A stretch of DNA of 34,977 nucleotides, from NCBI RefSeq assembly GCF_937921625.1, contig NZ_CAKZTI010000009.1, forward strand, positions 1 to 34,977, read 5' to 3'. This stretch comes from an uncultured Campylobacter sp. (GTDB lineage: Bacteria > Campylobacterota > Campylobacteria > Campylobacterales > Campylobacteraceae). This document shows positions 31,994 to 34,977 of this stretch, one piece after another. The notes beneath the pieces are model-generated. The model saw only the letters and a program-made list of their open reading frames with translations, was not told the DNA's origin and ran no database searches. Position 1 is the stretch's first letter. The number at the start of each line of letters is the position of its first letter. A program made the translations under genes and the position numbers.

Positions 31994-34033
31994 ATGAGAG
32001 AAAAATTTTATGTAGCGCTAGCAAATATAAGCGGACTTATGGCACGGACGAAAGTGGGTAGGCTTATAGCGTGCTTGCTTATGAAAATTGACCGCGGCTT
32101 TTTTGTCGCGCTGCGCGAACGTCCTGTATGGAGGGTATTTTGGCTTAGCACGGCGCTATGTCTGCTCGCATGCTGGGCTAAGATACATTATCAGATTAAC
32201 GGCCCCATCTTTGCCTACATCGCCGAGAGCTTTCCCGCGGTATTCATCATAAATTTACTCATCTTTCACCTCTGCTATCTGCTTAGCGGCCGATTTTTTA
32301 AGCTCGTTTCATTCGTGTTACTAGCGCTAATTGCGCTAATTGCGAGCGTGGCCTTATTTTTGATCGTAAATTTCGACTCAAGCTTCAACGTCGTGGCGAT
32401 CGATGCGCTTGTGCATACCGACGCAGCCGAGACGCGCGAGTTTGTTTCGCAGTTTCTTAATCCTGCGACGATTTTATATTTAGCGGTGCTGCTTGGCTGC
32501 ATCTTTGCGGCGCTAAGAGCAGGGCAGAGAAAGAGGGAGCAAACGCATAACCGCCTAAGATTGCTGCTAGCGGCGCTCTATCTTATCTATGGCGCGATCT
32601 TTTGCGCGGATATCGCCGCTAAAGCTTCCCAGGGCAAACAGGGCTATATAACCAAGCTATCGCAATACGTCCCGCTGGAGTTTGCCTTTACGATAAAAGA
32701 CTATCTGAGCGATAAAAATTTCATCACCGATATGCGCGAAGTGCAGCTCGGATATGACGAGGCCAAGCGCGCGAACGAAAGCGTTTTAAAAGGCGGCGGA
32801 AATTCAGATCCGCAAGGCGCCGCCTCGGGCTCCGCGTCTGAAAATTCCGCGCCTGCATCAAACGCCCAGGCGCAAAATTCCGGCGCAAACTTAAATTCTA
32901 CGTCTGCCTCGGGCGCTATGGCGCAGAGCTCCGGCGAGATTTTAAATTCCGTACCACAAAGCCACGGCGCGATTTCAAATTCCAAAACCACTGACGCTGC
33001 TACAAGCCCCGCCCCACAAAAGTCTCGCGTCAAAAATATCATCCTAATAATCGGTGAGAGCTTGCAGCGCGGGCATATGTCGCTCTACGGCTACGGCGTT
33101 AAAAATACGCCGCTTTTAGAGAAGCTCGAAGCAAGCGGCAATCTGATAAAATTTAGCGATACAATCTCACCTTACGGCACGACTAATCAGGTGCTGATGC
33201 GGCTTTTAAATTTCAGCGATTACGAAAGCGAGCGCAAAAGGGCGTGGTTTCGCAACCTTAGCATCATCGATATGTTTAAGCTAAGTGGCTACCGCACCTT
33301 TTGGATCAGCAATCAAGAAGCCTTCGGTGCACATGCGTTAAGTGCTAAAAGCGCTGCCGATCGCGCGGACGCGGAATCCTTCCTCTCAAAGAGCAATCTT
33401 TATGAAACCGTCCGCATCAAGCCTGACGGAGTGCTGCTTCCACTCATAAATCAGGCAAAAACGGAGCAGAGCGAGCGAAATTTCTACGTGATCCATCTCA
33501 TCGGCAGCCATATGGATTACAGCCTGCGCTATCCCGAGGGATTTGGCAAGTTTAGCGCTGCGGATGTAAAGGCAAAACTTACTTCCAAGCAGAAAGATGT
33601 CGTCGCATATTATGATAACAGCGTGCTTTACAACGATTTTGTCATAAATGAAATTTTTAAAATTTTCTCCGGCGACGACAGCCTCATCGTCTATCTTAGC
33701 GATCACGGCGAGAATTTATACGAAAATGGACGCCTTGGGCACGGCATGGAAAGTCGCTTTACTTACGAAATCCCGCTGCTTTTTATAGCTTCGCGCGAGT
33801 TTTTGAGCGATCACGCTAAGCTATGGCAGAGGCTAGCTGCGGCGAAAGATAAACCCTTTATGAGCGATGATTTGGCACATCTGCTAGCAGATATCATCGG
33901 TGTCGCGCCACTTGAGTTTGACGAGCGCAAAAGCCCGATACGAGCGGATTTCAATGCTTCGCGCAAGCGAATTGCTAACGGAGTCGATTATGACGAGAAA
34001 TTAAAAAGCGCGAAGGGATACGAGTTCGAGTAA
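31994..34033 (+). CDS. Phosphoethanolamine transferase, EptC/EptA family
   Basis: Encodes 679 residues. Five or so membrane helices lie within residues 47-210, and a periplasmic sulfatase-fold domain runs from about 346. Seen there are IIGESLQRGHMSLYGYG (metal-binding E355), SPYGTTNQ with the likely nucleophile threonine at 396 or 397, LSDHGENLYENG and HGMESRF. Such enzymes move phosphoethanolamine from phosphatidylethanolamine to lipid A, core sugars or, in C. jejuni EptC, also the flagellar rod. A Ser/Ala/Asn-rich linker (about 266-345) contains three nine-residue repeats and is unusual. The ATG at 31994 follows CAGGAAATATAAA; the longer frame from 31913 lacks support. Confidence 0.85.
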   Translation: MREKFYVALANISGLMARTKVGRLIACLLMKIDRGFFVALRERPVWRVFWLSTALCLLACWAKIHYQINGPIFAYIAESFPAVFIINLLIFHLCYLLSGRFFKLVSFVLLALIALIASVALFLIVNFDSSFNVVAIDALVHTDAAETREFVSQFLNPATILYLAVLLGCIFAALRAGQRKREQTHNRLRLLLAALYLIYGAIFCADIAAKASQGKQGYITKLSQYVPLEFAFTIKDYLSDKNFITDMREVQLGYDEAKRANESVLKGGGNSDPQGAASGSASENSAPASNAQAQNSGANLNSTSASGAMAQSSGEILNSVPQSHGAISNSKTTDAATSPAPQKSRVKNIILIIGESLQRGHMSLYGYGVKNTPLLEKLEASGNLIKFSDTISPYGTTNQVLMRLLNFSDYESERKRAWFRNLSIIDMFKLSGYRTFWISNQEAFGAHALSAKSAADRADAESFLSKSNLYETVRIKPDGVLLPLINQAKTEQSERNFYVIHLIGSHMDYSLRYPEGFGKFSAADVKAKLTSKQKDVVAYYDNSVLYNDFVINEIFKIFSGDDSLIVYLSDHGENLYENGRLGHGMESRFTYEIPLLFIASREFLSDHAKLWQRLAAAKDKPFMSDDLAHLLADIIGVAPLEFDERKSPIRADFNASRKRIANGVDYDEKLKSAKGYEFE

Positions 34034-34177
34034 CAGATGAGTTTTGCTTTTATGCCGTTACATGCTGTATAAATGAGGGATTGGTATGCTCTGATTTTTG
34101 ATCGATTCATCAAATTTAGATTAAAATTTGCACCACTCCGTATGGCTACGCTGATAGTAAGGCGTGCAACGCTTGTT

Positions 34178-34195
34178 AAATTTGAGATCAAATTT
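34178..34195. other. AT-rich palindrome between convergent genes
   Basis: AAATTTGA-GA-TCAAATTT is a perfect inverted repeat just past the ends of both convergent genes. It may act as a weak two-way terminator. No other feature is seen in this 173-base gap. Confidence 0.4.
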
Positions 34196-34206
34196 ATGCG
34201 CTGCGG

Positions 34207-34944
34207 CTAGCTCTTCTTTTTTACCTCATTCATATACGAGTAAATCGTGACTTTCTGCGTCCTAAGCGCCTTTGCGACGAGCTCCACTGCGCCCTTTACC
34301 TCAAAAATCCCTTTTTGCGCGAGAAATTTTACGATGCGCTTTCGATCCTCTTTCTTCATCCGCTCTACATTCAGATCGTGCGTAGCCGATGCGATAAGGT
34401 CCTGGACGATATCAAGGATATTTTGCTGCGAATCGTTAGAGCTTTGCGTTTCTAAATTTACGCCGTCATTGAAGCTCGCCCCGTCTAATGCCGCGCTATT
34501 GCAGCTTCCGTCGATAAAATTTGCGCCTTGCGGCTGCTTGCTATCGAGCTTTGCATTCGGCAGAAGATTTTTTATTGCTCTGTATGCCGCCATGGCGCTT
34601 GAAGTATCGATATTTACGCATAGCGCGCCTACTACTTTGCCGTCTGCGCCGCGGATTAGCGAAGTTGAGGAGCGTATGAGCTTGCCGTTTTGCGCGGTGA
34701 AGTAGTAGTTTGCGGTGCAGTCGTTTTCAAAATTTTTGCTTAACAACACGTCCTTTACCAGATGATCGAAGCTTTGGCCGATCCTTCTGCCCGTTACGTC
34801 GCCGAGGACAAAAACGACGGAGTTTTGCGGCGTGCTTATATCGTGGATGACCACCTCGCAATCGCCGATCGTATTTTTAATAAGGTGCGCGGTCGGTATA
34901 AAGGTCTGCAAAAGCTGATTCAATTTGAGTTCCTTAAATTTCAT
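34207..34944 (-). CDS. YheO/DauR-type PAS and helix-turn-helix regulator
   Basis: Encodes 245 residues. Residues about 15-130 match the YheO-like PAS domain (CEVVIHDISTPQNSVVFVLG, RSSTSLIRGADGKVVGALCVNID). Residues about 180-240 form the paired DNA-binding domain (KKEDRKRIVKFLAQKGIFEV, VAKALRTQKVTIYSYMNEV). DauR-type proteins sense a small ligand and control catabolic genes such as D-arginine use. A linker of about 45 residues rich in Asn, Ser and Gln (134-178) is longer than usual. The ribosome binding site is weak. The gene converges on the transferase, and its target genes are probably outside the window. Confidence 0.82.
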   Translation of the reverse strand: MKFKELKLNQLLQTFIPTAHLIKNTIGDCEVVIHDISTPQNSVVFVLGDVTGRRIGQSFDHLVKDVLLSKNFENDCTANYYFTAQNGKLIRSSTSLIRGADGKVVGALCVNIDTSSAMAAYRAIKNLLPNAKLDSKQPQGANFIDGSCNSAALDGASFNDGVNLETQSSNDSQQNILDIVQDLIASATHDLNVERMKKEDRKRIVKFLAQKGIFEVKGAVELVAKALRTQKVTIYSYMNEVKKKS

Positions 34945-34977
34945 ATAAAAAAATCTATAAATTTAGATTAAATTTTA

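Overview
The window looks like chromosomal DNA of a Campylobacterota species, most likely a relatively GC-rich Campylobacter of the C. gracilis / C. rectus / C. showae type. The reasons are the Dba-DsbI thiol-oxidoreductase genes typical of this group, a spc-type ribosomal operon without rpmD (L30), a short zinc-ribbon S14, an Hcp-type Sel1 protein, coaE near dapF, and abundant AAATTT words. The species call is inference. No rRNA, tRNA or CRISPR array was found.

Layout. (1) 70-6449, plus strand: a respiratory gene set consisting of dba, dsbI, a secreted beta-propeller, a Tat-exported molybdopterin oxidoreductase (DmsA-like), a four-cluster ferredoxin subunit (DmsB-like), a TorD-type chaperone and an NrfD/DmsC-type membrane anchor, closed by a terminator. 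(2) 6590-8671: a markedly AT-rich insert carrying one gene on the minus strand, an AAA15 ATPase fused to a DUF4435/TOPRIM domain. This is the architecture of a merged PARIS (AriA-AriB) anti-phage system. A gene remnant lies beside it. (3) 8753-10582, minus strand: a second, diverged dba-dsbI-propeller set facing the first. (4) 10583-14108: decayed DNA with a frameshifted AraC-family regulator, an intact YqhD/BDH-type alcohol dehydrogenase and a frameshifted possible immunity gene. (5) 14153-17926: purM, coaE, a Sel1/Hcp-type cysteine-rich secreted protein and dapF. (6) 17927-20783: a long gene-poor AT-rich stretch, then a minus-strand group made of an AAA ATPase, a small winged-helix-like protein and two overlapping tiny membrane proteins. 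(7) 21065-31493: the S10-spc ribosomal protein operon from rpsJ to rplO, then secY and map, driven by a consensus sigma70 promoter. (8) 31994-34944: an EptC-type phosphoethanolamine transferase and a convergent YheO/DauR-type regulator.

How the genes work together. In region 1, electrons from the quinone pool should pass through the membrane anchor and the Fe-S subunit to the periplasmic Mo enzyme, with the chaperone guarding cofactor loading before Tat export. The linked Dba-DsbI-propeller module suggests a dedicated periplasmic thiol step, but its target is unknown. Both DsbI copies are separate from their propeller domain, and neither shows a second cysteine pair in the periplasmic loop.

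The strongest leads for something unusual are the two split DsbI modules, the fused PARIS-like gene, the small-protein/ATPase cassette with its palindromes next to the ribosomal operon, and several decayed genes with frameshifts at short repeats. Most remaining genes are housekeeping.
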